This document shows, piece by piece, positions 9,527 through 18,163 of a stretch of DNA of 64,000 nucleotides; position 1 is the first letter of the stretch; the number at the start of each line of letters is the position of its first letter. The stretch comes from Vasconcelosia minhoensis LEGE 07310 (GTDB lineage: Bacteria > Cyanobacteriota > Cyanobacteriia > Phormidesmidales > Phormidesmidaceae): positions 1-64,000 of the forward strand of contig NZ_JADEXG010000004.1 in assembly GCF_015207255.1 (NCBI RefSeq), given 5' to 3'. The notes beneath the pieces are model-generated. The model was not told the DNA's origin. It ran no database searches and worked only from the letters and a program-made list of their open reading frames with translations. A program made the translations under genes and the position numbers.

Positions 9527-9542
9527 GCAACACGCAGGTTGC
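9527..9542. promoter_or_regulatory. SufR operator, perfect inverted repeat
   Basis: The sequence is GCAAC-N6-GTTGC, containing the CAAC-N6-GTTG motif reported for SufR of Synechocystis. It sits in the divergent intergenic region between ftrC-sufBCDS (minus) and sufR (plus), where SufR is expected to repress the suf operon and itself. Confidence 0.88.
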
Positions 9543-9580
9543 TTAACTTCTTTAAGGTTACTTCACGCAGGCGACTTTAG

Positions 9581-9594
9581 CAACTAATATGTTC
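9581..9594. promoter_or_regulatory. Second, degenerate SufR operator
   Basis: The sequence is CAAC-N6-GTTC, one mismatch from the CAAC-N6-GTTG consensus. It lies 53 bases from the perfect site and closer to sufR. Two sites of unequal quality are consistent with graded repression of the two divergent promoters, which is inference. Confidence 0.6.
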
Positions 9595-9657
9595 CTAAAG
9601 TAGAAACCTGACGTAGGATAGTAGCAGCGCGTTTGCCAATGGATACCTGTGACCAGA

Positions 9658-10359
9658 ATGATGACCTCGGCGCAGCAGCCCTCGACTAATCCCTCAACCA
9701 AGGAAGTGATCTTACGCTTCTTGCTCAAGCAAGGAGAGGCCACTGTCCAGGAAATCGCGGTTCATTTAGAAGTTAGTCCGCAGGCAATTCGCCGTCACCT
9801 TAAGGATCTAGAGTCAGAAGCGCTGATCGAGCACCAGACCGTGCAGGAGGGGATTGGCCGTCCCAATCACCGCTATCAGCTCAGCCGTAAAGGGCGCGAC
9901 TCTTTTCCAGCCCAGTACGACCAATTTGCGCTCTCTCTGCTGAATACGCTGACAGAAACGGTTGGGCCTGAGCATGTCAGCACGATTTTGCATCAGCAGT
10001 GGCAGAGCAAAGCTCAGGCCTATCGCGCTCGGCTAGGGGATGCCCCGCTAGAGCAGCGCGTACAGTCACTGGTGAAGCTACGCCAGGAAGAAGGCTATAT
10101 GGCTGAATGGCACGTCGCCGATCATCCCTATCTCGATGCTCCAGCAGCCGCTCCAGAGGGCACCTCAGAAACTCGGGCGTCTGCGTTTGTAATTACTGAG
10201 TACAACTGTGCGATTTCTCACATCGCTGAATCTTACCCAGGTATCTGCGGTCACGAACTATCGATGTTTGCCGTGGCGCTGCCAGACTGCTCAGTTGAGC
10301 GGACGCACTGGCTTGTGGACGGCGAGCATCAGTGCGGATATTTGATTTACCAGAAGTAG
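9658..10359 (+). CDS. sufR: SUF operon iron-sulfur-sensing repressor SufR
   Basis: SufR is a DeoR/ArsR-like winged-helix repressor that senses Fe-S status through its own cluster. The N-terminal HTH is clear (TVQEIAVHLEVSPQAIRRHL). The C-terminal ligand cysteines follow the family spacing exactly: C-x12-C-x13-C-x14-C (EYNC, PGIC, PDC, HQC). It is divergent from ftrC-sufBCDS with two operator-like sites between. A GTG at 9649 and ATGs at 9658 and 9661 are possible starts. I prefer an ATG. Confidence 0.96.
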   Translation: MMTSAQQPSTNPSTKEVILRFLLKQGEATVQEIAVHLEVSPQAIRRHLKDLESEALIEHQTVQEGIGRPNHRYQLSRKGRDSFPAQYDQFALSLLNTLTETVGPEHVSTILHQQWQSKAQAYRARLGDAPLEQRVQSLVKLRQEEGYMAEWHVADHPYLDAPAAAPEGTSETRASAFVITEYNCAISHIAESYPGICGHELSMFAVALPDCSVERTHWLVDGEHQCGYLIYQK

Positions 10360-10374
10360 CCGATCTATTCTCCT

Positions 10375-10653
10375 ATGCTCGACCAGTCCCTTCAGTTTTT
10401 GACGCCAGAAGATTCCGCTGCCGTTGACGCGGCGCTGATGACCACACCGGAAAAGTTCCTCACCCGGCTGACGCTGTCCACGGCAAAGCTGCTGAAATAT
10501 ATTGCCCGCGACCTGAATACGTCGGTCGAGGCGCTGACCACGCAGCAAATTATCGCCTGGTTTGAAGCCGATGCCAAGCGCAAGCAGGAGCAGGGCATCA
10601 ATGCCTCAGTCCTGAAGTGGGATGCAGCCAACCTAGAGGATATGTCGGAATAG
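10375..10653 (+). CDS. Hypothetical protein downstream of sufR
   Basis: A 92-residue helical protein begins 15 bases after sufR on the same strand, so it is probably cotranscribed. It lacks cysteines, a signal peptide and membrane segments. Sequence features are limited to an amphipathic TRLTLSTAKLLKYIARDL helix and a TTQQIIAWFEADAKRK segment. I do not recognise the family. Position suggests a link to Fe-S regulation, but nothing in the sequence shows it. Confidence 0.65.
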   Translation: MLDQSLQFLTPEDSAAVDAALMTTPEKFLTRLTLSTAKLLKYIARDLNTSVEALTTQQIIAWFEADAKRKQEQGINASVLKWDAANLEDMSE

Positions 10654-10740
10654 TTTAAATTTTTTGTCAGTTCATCTGTCCCGGGGTAATATTGGGCAAA
10701 TCTAAGCTCTTTAGACCGTAAGCTGACGGAGGCCCAACCC

Positions 10741-11202
10741 ATGAAGACAAAGCAACTGATGATTCCGCTGCTGGTGCTAGGAGCGCTGAGTATCCCAGTT
10801 AAAGCCCTGGCTCATATGGTTGAAACCAATTACTTTCTAAACGATGAGCTAGAGTTTCAAACCACTTTCAGCAATGGCGAACCGCTCAAGGGTGCGGATG
10901 TGATGGTCTATTCTCCCGATAACCCGACCCAGCCCTGGGCTAAAGGCGTAACCGATAGCCAGGGCCGTTTCTCCTTCATGCCCGATGAGAATCGTAGCGG
11001 GGAGTGGGAAGTGACCATTCGCAAGCAGGGACATGGCGATCGCCTAACCATTCCCGTCGGCGAAAATGGAGTTGAGTTCAATCAGATCAGCCAGGGCGAG
11101 TCTGCCGATGTTCACTATGCGATCGCGCCTGGCTGGCTAGCGGGTATCGCGATCGCAGGCAGCGCCTTGCTCGTTGCCCGCCATCGTCGTCAGCAGGGAT
11201 AG
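10741..11202 (+). CDS. Secreted/membrane-anchored carboxypeptidase-regulatory-like (NikL/DUF4198-like) protein
   Basis: The 153-residue protein has a cleavable signal peptide (LMIPLLVLGALSIPVKALAH). An Ig-like beta-sandwich domain of the carboxypeptidase-regulatory type follows (GEPLKGADVMVYSPD, VTDSQGRFSFMPDE, GEWEVTIRKQGHG). It ends with one membrane helix near the C terminus (WLAGIAIAGSALLVARH) and a basic tail. This layout recalls NikL/DUF4198-type accessory proteins of metal transporters, and His25 would be the first mature residue. No transporter gene is adjacent, so the role is open. A good Shine-Dalgarno (GGAGG, 10728-10732) supports the start. Confidence 0.7.
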   Translation: MKTKQLMIPLLVLGALSIPVKALAHMVETNYFLNDELEFQTTFSNGEPLKGADVMVYSPDNPTQPWAKGVTDSQGRFSFMPDENRSGEWEVTIRKQGHGDRLTIPVGENGVEFNQISQGESADVHYAIAPGWLAGIAIAGSALLVARHRRQQG

Positions 11203-11206
11203 CGAT

Positions 11207-11893
11207 TTAGCTAGCCTTTACCGCATTGTCAGAAAGGCTATATTTACCCTGCCGGCCCCGGTACCAGGTGCCATTGCGAGCCCCAGCAGAGAGAATATTC
11301 GAGATCCGGTTGCGAGCTTTCAAGAAGTCGCTCTTGGGAATATTCTCAGTGAAGATAGCGTCCATTACCTCGGCAATTTCGAACACGCTATTGGGCTGAG
11401 ACTGGAGAACAGTAGCGACGACCTCAGGCAGCGGCTGGGTTTTGAACGTTTTGCGGATATATTTTTGCCAGTTGGATGCGCTGCTGCGCGACTTACCCGT
11501 TTTGCGAGATTTTGGTTGGGCTTTCTTAGCTGGGCGACCGCCTCGCTTCCGGCTAGTAGGACGCTTCGTTTTGGTGTCAGGTTCGGGTGCGGGCTCAGGA
11601 GCGACCGTTTCAAAAGTAATCGGGTCGGTCACCGCCTCAGGGGCCATCTCGGGTATCGACTCGGCGGCGTCTGGGCTGGGGGTCGCGCTCGCCTCCGGCG
11701 TGGCTAACGCTGGAGACGCTCCGCCAACGCTTACCGCGTCTTCTGATATTTCCCCAGCGTTGAACATTTCAATGACGGTTTGCAATCCCTTTCGCTGTTC
11801 TCGCACGGTAGTGAGCTGGGCCGTCAGCACCGCTTCTCGATTAGAAAGGTTGGCTTCGGCTTCAAGCAGTTTGGGCAAAGCTGGATTGTCCAT
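11207..11893 (-). CDS. Coiled-coil / basic linker / winged-helix protein, paralogue A
   Basis: The 228-residue protein has three parts: an N-terminal coiled coil (~1-48, ending in GLQTVIEMF), a low-complexity Ala/Pro/Glu then Lys/Arg linker with an AT-hook-like SRKRGGRPAKK, and a conserved C-terminal domain. The last (~138-228) includes WQKYIRKTF, FEIAEVMDAIF, KARNRISNILSAGAR and GTWYRGRQGKYSLS, and resembles a HARE-HTH-type winged helix. A close paralogue lies at 23560-24207. A DNA-binding, perhaps nucleoid-associated, role is inference. It converges with the 10741 gene, with only 4 bases between stops. Confidence 0.75.
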   Translation of the reverse strand: MDNPALPKLLEAEANLSNREAVLTAQLTTVREQRKGLQTVIEMFNAGEISEDAVSVGGASPALATPEASATPSPDAAESIPEMAPEAVTDPITFETVAPEPAPEPDTKTKRPTSRKRGGRPAKKAQPKSRKTGKSRSSASNWQKYIRKTFKTQPLPEVVATVLQSQPNSVFEIAEVMDAIFTENIPKSDFLKARNRISNILSAGARNGTWYRGRQGKYSLSDNAVKAS

Positions 11894-12019
11894 TGTTTAA
11901 CTGTTAAAAATACTGTGGTTTGAAATAATCAAAAGCAGAAAGAAGCAGGTATTCTCTCTGCTAATTTACTGGGTTATAGCATTAATTCACTATCTTGTTC
12001 CACTTTGTAGATTTTTTTG

Positions 12020-12781
12020 ATGAAACATCCCACTGAGCGCTTTTCCAACCGAGTTGAAGATTACGTCAGATATCGCCCAACCTATCCCCAAGCAATTCTT
12101 CCGTTTCTGGAGCAAACCTGTCAGCTCAGGGCTGATTGCGCGATCGCAGATATTGGCTCGGGCACGGGACTGCTTACCCAGCTTTTCCTCAACTATGGCA
12201 GTCCGGTCTATGCAGTAGAGCCCAATGCTGCTATGCGTGGAGCAGCCGAACAGCGGCTGAACTCTCATTCCGGCTTCACCAGCCTAGCGGGTCGAGCTGA
12301 GGAGATTCCTTTGGCGGCTGATTCGGTAGACTTTATCACCGCCGGTCAGGCGTTTCACTGGTTTGAGCCAGCCCTGGCCCGGCGCGAATTTGAGCGGATT
12401 CTCAAGCCTGGCGGCTGGGTTGTTTTGGTCTGGAATCAGCGATTGGAGACAACGCCTTTGCAGCGGGCCTATGGCAAAATGCTCTTGGCTCACGCGCCGG
12501 ACTATGCTGCCGTTAACCATCGCAACTTCAGCGGGATTGAGTCCCTGTCCAACTTTCTTAAACCCGGCGCGTTTGAGCTGGCTGAGTTTGAGAATGTTCA
12601 GCACTTCGATTTTGCCGGGCTGAAGGGACGCCTAATGTCTTCTTCCTATGCGCCGACCCCGGACCAGGCAGCCCATACGCCGCTGATGCAGGCACTGCAG
12701 CAGCTGTTTGACCAACATGCTGAGTCAGGGCGGGTGCAGTTTGACTACGTCACTCAGCTTTACTATGCGCAAATTTCCTAA
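12020..12781 (+). CDS. Class I SAM-dependent methyltransferase
   Basis: The 253-residue protein has a Rossmann-type methyltransferase fold. Motif I is IADIGSGTGLLTQLF, the acidic end of strand 2 is VYAVEPNAAMRG, and motif IV/post-I is DFITAGQAFHWF. The N terminus FSNRVEDYVRYRPTYP is typical of the UbiE-like/Methyltransf_11 group. ATG at 12020 follows a TTG one codon earlier. The substrate cannot be deduced from sequence or neighbours. Confidence 0.85.
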   Translation: MKHPTERFSNRVEDYVRYRPTYPQAILPFLEQTCQLRADCAIADIGSGTGLLTQLFLNYGSPVYAVEPNAAMRGAAEQRLNSHSGFTSLAGRAEEIPLAADSVDFITAGQAFHWFEPALARREFERILKPGGWVVLVWNQRLETTPLQRAYGKMLLAHAPDYAAVNHRNFSGIESLSNFLKPGAFELAEFENVQHFDFAGLKGRLMSSSYAPTPDQAAHTPLMQALQQLFDQHAESGRVQFDYVTQLYYAQIS

Positions 12782-12878
12782 ATTTCCGTCGCCCGACAGC
12801 GGCCACCCTAGCTCATAATACGGCTAAATGTAAACAGGTCGCATTTAAAAGCGGCTAATGCTCAGCCATGAGACCCCC

Positions 12879-14501
12879 ATGAGACGGTTTACCCAGCTTT
12901 TTCAGGAAGTCGATGCGACGACTTCAACCAATGAAAAGATTAAGGCCCTACAACGCTACTTTCACGATGAAACGGCTGAAAACGCAGTCTGGGCAATCTA
13001 TCTATTTTTAAGCAAGTCTCGCAAACGGCTAATTACCTCCCGGATCCTGCGGGAGATATTCCAGCAAATCTCAGATATTCCACCATGGCTGATTGAAGAC
13101 TGCTACGCCCACGTCGGCGATTCGGCTGAGACCATTGCCCTGCTGCTAAAAACGGTGCCGCTTGGGGAGAATTGGGCGGAGTCGCCGTCGACAGCCCTCT
13201 CGGCCAGCAGTGAAACGCCGCTGCATGTCTGGATGGAGCGGGTGATTCCCCAGGTCAAACAGGTCTCGGAGGAGGCTCGGCAGGCGCTGATTATCGACTG
13301 GTGGGCCAACCTGGATGATTTTGAAATTTTCGTGCTGAACAAAATTCTGACTGGGGCGTTTCGAGTTGGGGCCTCAAATAAGCTGGTGATTAAGGCTCTC
13401 GCGGCAGAGTACGACCTAACTGAGGCCGTCCTGACCCATCGGCTGATGGGAGAGATCCAGCCGACCGCGGAGTTTTATCAGCGCCTGATTCAGCAGGATG
13501 CCGCCGATACGCAGCCCAGCCAGCCCTATCCCTTTTTCCTCGCCGCTCAGATTGAAGCAGACCGGTTTCAGCAGGAGACGCTGACCCGGTGGCAGGCGGA
13601 ATGGAAGTGGGACGGCATTCGCGGCCAGATTATTCACCGGGCCGATCAGGTCTTCATCTGGTCGCGGGGCGAAGACCTGATTACCCATCAGTTTCCTGAA
13701 TTTGAAGACTACTTTCTCAGCCTGCCCAATGGGTTGGTGCTGGACGGGGAGATTCTCTGCTGGGATGGACAGCGTCCCCTGGACTTTAACTACCTGCAAA
13801 AGCGCTTGGGTCGGAAACGGGTGACGGCAAAGCTGATGGCTGAAAATCCGGTTCACTTTCTGGCCTACGATCTGCTAGAGCAGGGAGGAGAAGATCTGCG
13901 CAATCGCCCCTTCCAGGAGCGCCGCGCCCGCCTTACCCAGCTGCTGGATGAGCATCCGAGCGATCGCGTTAGCTACTCCCAGCCGCTGCCCTTTAAAACC
14001 TTTGAAGATCTCCAGGAACTGCGCCAGCAGGCCCGAGAGCAGGGAGCTGAGGGTCTGATGCTGAAGGCGCTGGACAGCCCTTATCTAGCAGGCCGCAAGC
14101 GCGGCTACTGGTGGAAGTATAAGGTCGATCCGATGACCCTGGATGCGGTGCTGATCTACGCCCAGGCGGGCAGTGGCAAGCGAGCCAATCTGTTTACCGA
14201 CTATACCTTTGCGCTGTGGCATCAGTCGGAGCTGGTGCCCTTCGCCAAGGCTTACTCTGGCCTGGATAATGCCGAAATTGAGGTGCTTGACCGCTGGATT
14301 CGCCGCCATACGAAGGAGCGATTTGGCCCGGTGCGCTCGGTTGAGCCGACCCAGGTGTTTGAGATTGGGTTTGAAGGCATCTCAGAGTCAAAGCGGCACA
14401 AGTCGGGGATTTCGGTGCGCTTTCCTCGGATTCTGCGCTGGCGGCAGGATAAGCCGATGGCAGAGGCGGATACGTTGGAGAGTGCGATCGCGCTGCTGTG
14501 A
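12879..14501 (+). CDS. ATP-dependent DNA ligase (cisplatin-damage-response type)
   Basis: The catalytic lysine motif is EWKWDGIRGQ (Lys codon at 13605). Other nucleotidyltransferase motifs follow: VFIWSRGEDL, LDGEILCWD, AEGLMLKALDSPY and WWKYKVDP. An N-terminal DNA-binding domain and a C-terminal OB domain give about 540 residues, the usual length. The start at 12879 (MRRFTQLFQEVDATTSTNEK) matches the family N terminus better than 12858. In many bacteria this ligase is clustered with an exonuclease and a helicase of a DNA-repair module. None is present here, so it stands alone. It converges with the next gene, with a 3-base gap. Confidence 0.9.
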   Translation: MRRFTQLFQEVDATTSTNEKIKALQRYFHDETAENAVWAIYLFLSKSRKRLITSRILREIFQQISDIPPWLIEDCYAHVGDSAETIALLLKTVPLGENWAESPSTALSASSETPLHVWMERVIPQVKQVSEEARQALIIDWWANLDDFEIFVLNKILTGAFRVGASNKLVIKALAAEYDLTEAVLTHRLMGEIQPTAEFYQRLIQQDAADTQPSQPYPFFLAAQIEADRFQQETLTRWQAEWKWDGIRGQIIHRADQVFIWSRGEDLITHQFPEFEDYFLSLPNGLVLDGEILCWDGQRPLDFNYLQKRLGRKRVTAKLMAENPVHFLAYDLLEQGGEDLRNRPFQERRARLTQLLDEHPSDRVSYSQPLPFKTFEDLQELRQQAREQGAEGLMLKALDSPYLAGRKRGYWWKYKVDPMTLDAVLIYAQAGSGKRANLFTDYTFALWHQSELVPFAKAYSGLDNAEIEVLDRWIRRHTKERFGPVRSVEPTQVFEIGFEGISESKRHKSGISVRFPRILRWRQDKPMAEADTLESAIALL

Positions 14502-14504
14502 TCC

Positions 14505-15299
14505 TCAATCAAAAATGGGGTTGTCGTCGGGCTGATAGATATAGTCGTAGTTGAACTGAATCGCATTGACGTGGCGAATCACCGAAAATCCCAGTTCGAC
14601 AATTGCGTTCACCCTGAAGGTAGCAAGAATCAGCGCGGTCAGGCGTTCCTCGCTGAGTTCGGGATTTTGTACATAGTAATCGCGGCGGGCAAAGAAGTGG
14701 TTTTCATCGCGGGGAACAATAATGCCGTTGAGCCGATGGGCCTGCTGCACTGGCTTGACGTAGCTGCGCACAAACGCTTCCTGATTGGGCTGCAAGCGAT
14801 AGAGCCGCTCCTGCTGCTCCCAGGTCATTTGAAATAGAATTTTGAGAATTTCAAACCCCAGCACATAGCTGAGTACGGTGTTGCGCTCTTCAGCGCTGTT
14901 CATCAGCTTGAGCGCCGTTTCCAAATACAGGTCGAGCTGATGAACAGCATCCTGGGCCGAGTGAATACAGAACTGACGGATGTAGCCCCGCAGCACTACT
15001 TCTGTCAGCTGGGTGGCGATCCGAAAGCGCTGGAGGTGATAGTTGACTCGCTGCTGGGTGTTCTGGTCGTGGATGATGCGCGAAATTAGCCCGTCAGCGG
15101 TATAGCTGTCGAGAAATTCGGCCTGCACCTCGGGCGGCACTGCACACATCACGTGGCACAGCGACAGCACATATCGCCGCTGCGCCCAGGGGAGTCCTTC
15201 TAACCATTCTTTTGCTTCATGGGGCAAAGCACCTAAAACATTCTCGCTATTTAAAAAATGATTCGTAATCACAGCGGCATTCCTATCTACCTGAGGCAT
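14505..15299 (-). CDS. Conserved-type cyanobacterial hypothetical protein
   Basis: The 264-residue, mostly helical soluble protein recalls a cyanobacterial family sometimes annotated as cobyrinic acid a,c-diamide synthase. It shows no P-loop or glutamine-amidotransferase motif, so that label is not supported. Landmark segments are LPHEAKEWLEGLPWAQRRYVLSL, YIRQFCIHSAQDA, FEILKILFQMTWEQQERLYRL and IIVPRDENHFFARRDYY. It has its own ATG and lies convergent to the DNA ligase gene. Function unknown. Confidence 0.75.
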   Translation of the reverse strand: MPQVDRNAAVITNHFLNSENVLGALPHEAKEWLEGLPWAQRRYVLSLCHVMCAVPPEVQAEFLDSYTADGLISRIIHDQNTQQRVNYHLQRFRIATQLTEVVLRGYIRQFCIHSAQDAVHQLDLYLETALKLMNSAEERNTVLSYVLGFEILKILFQMTWEQQERLYRLQPNQEAFVRSYVKPVQQAHRLNGIIVPRDENHFFARRDYYVQNPELSEERLTALILATFRVNAIVELGFSVIRHVNAIQFNYDYIYQPDDNPIFD

Positions 15300-15421
15300 A
15301 GTGGCCCAGGCATGGCAGCCAGAGCGCAGTGTTAGGCAGAGCAGTTCCCAGCCATTAACATGCCCAATCTGATCGCCAATCTAGCCGCCTTCGACTGAAG
15401 CGAAATTGCCGCTGGAAGCCA

Positions 15422-16012
15422 TCAGCCCATACTGTACCGCTCTTCGGCCCAGGGTTCGCCCCGCTGGTGATAGCCGTTGCGCTCCCAAAACCCCAGCTCC
15501 ATCTCGGCTAAGAATTCTAGGCCGCTAATCCATTTGGCGCTCTTCCAGGCGTAGAGATGGGGGACGACCAGCCGCAGTGGTCCGCCGTGCTCTGGCGGCA
15601 GCGGCTCGCCAAACAGCGTATGGGCAAAGAAGTTTTCTGGCCGGGCAAAGTCCGACAGGGCTAAATTTGTGGTGTAGTCGCCGTAGCATTGCAGCAGCAC
15701 ATGGGCCGCCTGCGGCTCAATTTCAATTTGGTCTAGAAAATCAGTCACCCGGACGCCGCGCCACTGTACGTCAAGCTTGCTCCAAGTGGTAACGCAGTGG
15801 AAATCTGCCGTGAATTTGCTCTGGGGCATTGCCATCAGGTCGTCCCAGGTGAAGGTTTTGGCCGTCGTCAGACCAGAGACAGTGAGCTGCCAGTCCGTGG
15901 TTGCGATCGCGGGGGTCGAGCCATAGGTGAGCACTGGGAATCCCTTTGCCAGGTGCTGTCCCGGCGGTACGCGATCGGCGAGCTCGGGACCGGGTTTTTC
16001 AAAAAATTTCAT
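15422..16012 (-). CDS. Molybdopterin-dependent oxidoreductase, sulfite-oxidase-like domain protein
   Basis: The 196-residue protein consists of a single oxidoreductase molybdopterin-binding domain (sulfite oxidase/MsrP fold). The presumed Mo-ligating cysteine is in FHCVTTWSKLDVQWRGV. The segments HGGPLRLVVPHLYAWKSAKWI and FAHTLFGEPLPPEHG are typical of this short family. No Tat signal, heme or dimerisation domain is present. ATG at 16012 is preferred to a TTG two codons earlier. The substrate is unknown. Confidence 0.85.
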   Translation of the reverse strand: MKFFEKPGPELADRVPPGQHLAKGFPVLTYGSTPAIATTDWQLTVSGLTTAKTFTWDDLMAMPQSKFTADFHCVTTWSKLDVQWRGVRVTDFLDQIEIEPQAAHVLLQCYGDYTTNLALSDFARPENFFAHTLFGEPLPPEHGGPLRLVVPHLYAWKSAKWISGLEFLAEMELGFWERNGYHQRGEPWAEERYSMG

Positions 16013-16201
16013 TGACAAAATCTCAGCAGAATCTCAGCAAATTGGCAGCAAACAGTGATTTCTATTGTCCGCTATGTTGCTGACATATTGCTGTAATTGA
16101 CCCCCAGCTTTCCAATTTCGGATCAGGTCAGGAAATTGACCTGTTGAAGCCGTATCAAAAAGTTAGGCAGAACTAGCGGTTTTCACTACAGTAAAAGGAC
16201 T

Positions 16202-16678
16202 ATGTTTAATTCTCAAACTTTACCCAGATACCTCAGGTATGGGCTAGGTACCATTAGTCTGGCGTTAATCTGGGCGGCTGTGCCTGCCCGTGTTGAGGCC
16301 TCCAGCACCGTCCGGGTGATTACTTCGACGCCTCACAGGTATCCCGGCGGGCGCCATCGTCTGGTGATTATCCGAGATCGCATTCCCGACGAAGAAGAAA
16401 TCGTTGTCGAATTTGTTGCACCGGGTCAGGAATGGGCCGAAGTCCTGCTCGACGGTCGCCGCGTGTTCAGCCCGAGAAACTTTAACCGGCGGCAGCGACT
16501 GCGACTGGAGCCGGGGGCCTATCGGTTAGAAATCACCGGTCACAACCGGTTTGAAATCTGGGCGACGGGCTATCTCGATATTGGCCGAGACGACAGTAAC
16601 GTGGTCGTTGTCACCTTTTCCCGGGCCGGGGTACAGACCTCGGGCAGCCCCTACGTTTGGATTCCCGATGGTCCCTAG
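16202..16678 (+). CDS. Secreted hypothetical protein
   Basis: A 158-residue protein with a signal peptide (YGLGTISLALIWAAVPARVEA) is followed by an all-beta, Arg-rich region: LVIIRDRIPDEEEIVVEF, VLLDGRRVFSPRNFNRRQRLRLEPGAYRLEITGHNRFEIW-like strands. It looks like a small periplasmic or outer-membrane-associated beta-sandwich. I do not recognise the family. It overlaps the bioF start by 11 bases, so the two are probably cotranscribed, although no biotin link is evident. Confidence 0.65.
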   Translation: MFNSQTLPRYLRYGLGTISLALIWAAVPARVEASSTVRVITSTPHRYPGGRHRLVIIRDRIPDEEEIVVEFVAPGQEWAEVLLDGRRVFSPRNFNRRQRLRLEPGAYRLEITGHNRFEIWATGYLDIGRDDSNVVVVTFSRAGVQTSGSPYVWIPDGP

Positions 16679-17882
16679 GGAAGCCGCCAGCCTGCCCTAT
16701 GACTGGCTCCGTCGCTCTCTGCAAACGCTCCATCAGGCCCATTGGCATCGGCAGGTGCAGGCCGTGGAGGGCACCGGCCCGGTGATCCAGCGGCAGGGTC
16801 AACCGCTGCTCAACTTTGCCAGCAATGACTATTTGGGTCTGGCCGGAGATTCCCGCCTGGCTGAAGCCGCGATCGCGGCTATCCAGCAGTTTGGCACCGG
16901 GGCAACCGGTTCTCGCCTGCTCAGCGGCCATCGCAGCCTGCATCGGGAATTAGAATGCGCGATCGCCGCCTTCAAGCAGACTGAAGATGCGCTGGTGTTT
17001 AGCTCGGGCTATCTGGCCAACATCGGTACCCTGACCGCTCTGGTCGGCAGCCGCGACCTGATTCTGGCTGACCGGTACAACCATTCCAGCTTAAAAAATG
17101 GCGCTGTGCTCAGCGGGGCTACCGTCCTGGAATATGCCCACGGCGATCTAGCCGATTTAGAAACCCAGCTAACCGATCGGCGGCAGACCTATCGCCGCTG
17201 TCTGATCGTCACCGACGGCGTCTTTGGCATGGATGGCGACCTCTGCCCGCTACCGGGCATTCTGGCCCTGGCCAATCGGTTTGGGGCCATGGTGATGATC
17301 GACGAAGCCCACAGCACTGGCGTTCTGGGTAAAACGGGGGCGGGCTGCGCCGAGCATTTTGGCTGCCAGGGCCAGCCGCTAATCCAGATGGGCACTCTGA
17401 GCAAGGCGCTGGCCAGCCTAGGCGGCTACGTCGCTGGGTCGGCGGACCTGATCGATTTCCTACGCAACCGCGCCCCCAGCTGGATTTATACCACCGGACT
17501 TTCGCCCGCTGATACGGCAGCCGCGATCGCGGCCCTCAGCGTCCTCCAGCAAGAGCCCCAGCGGCTCACCCAGCTCCACGACCGAGCCCAGTTTCTCCGG
17601 CAGCAGCTCGACCAGCTCTTGAGTAGCCTGCCAGGCGATACTCTGACTCGCCTACCCTCTGACTCAGCAATCGTTTGCCTCCAGGTTCCAGACGCCGAGA
17701 CGGTCGTTCAGCTCGGCCAACAGCTCCAGGCGCTGGGCTGCTTTGTCTCCGCCGTTCGCCCGCCTACCGTGCCGGTAAGCCGCCTGCGGATGAGCGCGAT
17801 CGCCACTCACCAGGAGAGTCACATGACCCAACTTGTCCAGGCGCTAGGGCAGGCCCTGGCGCAGACCCTAAGCAGGCGCTAG
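16668..17882 (+). CDS. bioF: 8-amino-7-oxononanoate synthase (BioF)
   Basis: This alpha-oxoamine synthase condenses pimeloyl-ACP/CoA with alanine in biotin synthesis. The protein has 404 residues. The PLP fold is intact: FASNDYLGLAGD, the stacking His in NHSSLKNG, the Asp/His of DEAHSTGVLG, and the PLP lysine in MGTLSKALASLGGYVAG. The start at 16668 (MVPREAASLPYDW) is chosen because the frame upstream is read through by the secreted-protein gene. A second family member sits at 29373, with a different sequence class. Confidence 0.9.
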   Translation: MVPREAASLPYDWLRRSLQTLHQAHWHRQVQAVEGTGPVIQRQGQPLLNFASNDYLGLAGDSRLAEAAIAAIQQFGTGATGSRLLSGHRSLHRELECAIAAFKQTEDALVFSSGYLANIGTLTALVGSRDLILADRYNHSSLKNGAVLSGATVLEYAHGDLADLETQLTDRRQTYRRCLIVTDGVFGMDGDLCPLPGILALANRFGAMVMIDEAHSTGVLGKTGAGCAEHFGCQGQPLIQMGTLSKALASLGGYVAGSADLIDFLRNRAPSWIYTTGLSPADTAAAIAALSVLQQEPQRLTQLHDRAQFLRQQLDQLLSSLPGDTLTRLPSDSAIVCLQVPDAETVVQLGQQLQALGCFVSAVRPPTVPVSRLRMSAIATHQESHMTQLVQALGQALAQTLSRR

Positions 17883-17941
17883 AACGAAGCTAATAAATCC
17901 TTTAAAATTAGGTATACCGAGTTACCAATTTTTTATAGATC

Positions 17942-18163
17942 ATGACAGACATTAACTGTGCGGTTGCCTGCGTCAACGGCTGCGTGCTAGGAGACGACTG
18001 CCCAAATCTGGAACATAAGGAGCAAACTACAAAATTTATCGAAGAAACGCCCCTGGACAAAATGCTGGAAATGGCTGAAGAGGCCGTACAGCGAAAGCGG
18101 GCGCAGCGGGCCAGCGAGGGGCCGAAATGGGTGTTTCCAGAAGGCGGGATTGAGCAGAAATAG
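17942..18163 (+). CDS. Small Cys-rich N-terminal protein
   Basis: The 73-residue protein has four cysteines clustered at the N terminus with spacing C-x3-C-x3-C-x5-C (NCAVACVNGCVLGDDC). A helical segment follows (TPLDKMLEMAEEAVQRKR), then WVFPEGGIEQK. The arrangement could ligate a metal or Fe-S cluster, which is inference. I believe similar short proteins occur in other cyanobacteria. Its final codons form half of the perfect palindrome at 18147-18190. Confidence 0.7.
   Translation: MTDINCAVACVNGCVLGDDCPNLEHKEQTTKFIEETPLDKMLEMAEEAVQRKRAQRASEGPKWVFPEGGIEQK

Noticed and set aside
16551-16667. N-terminal extension of BioF
   Set aside because: The extension is the out-of-frame read of the secreted-protein gene. 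Family homology starts after 16668.
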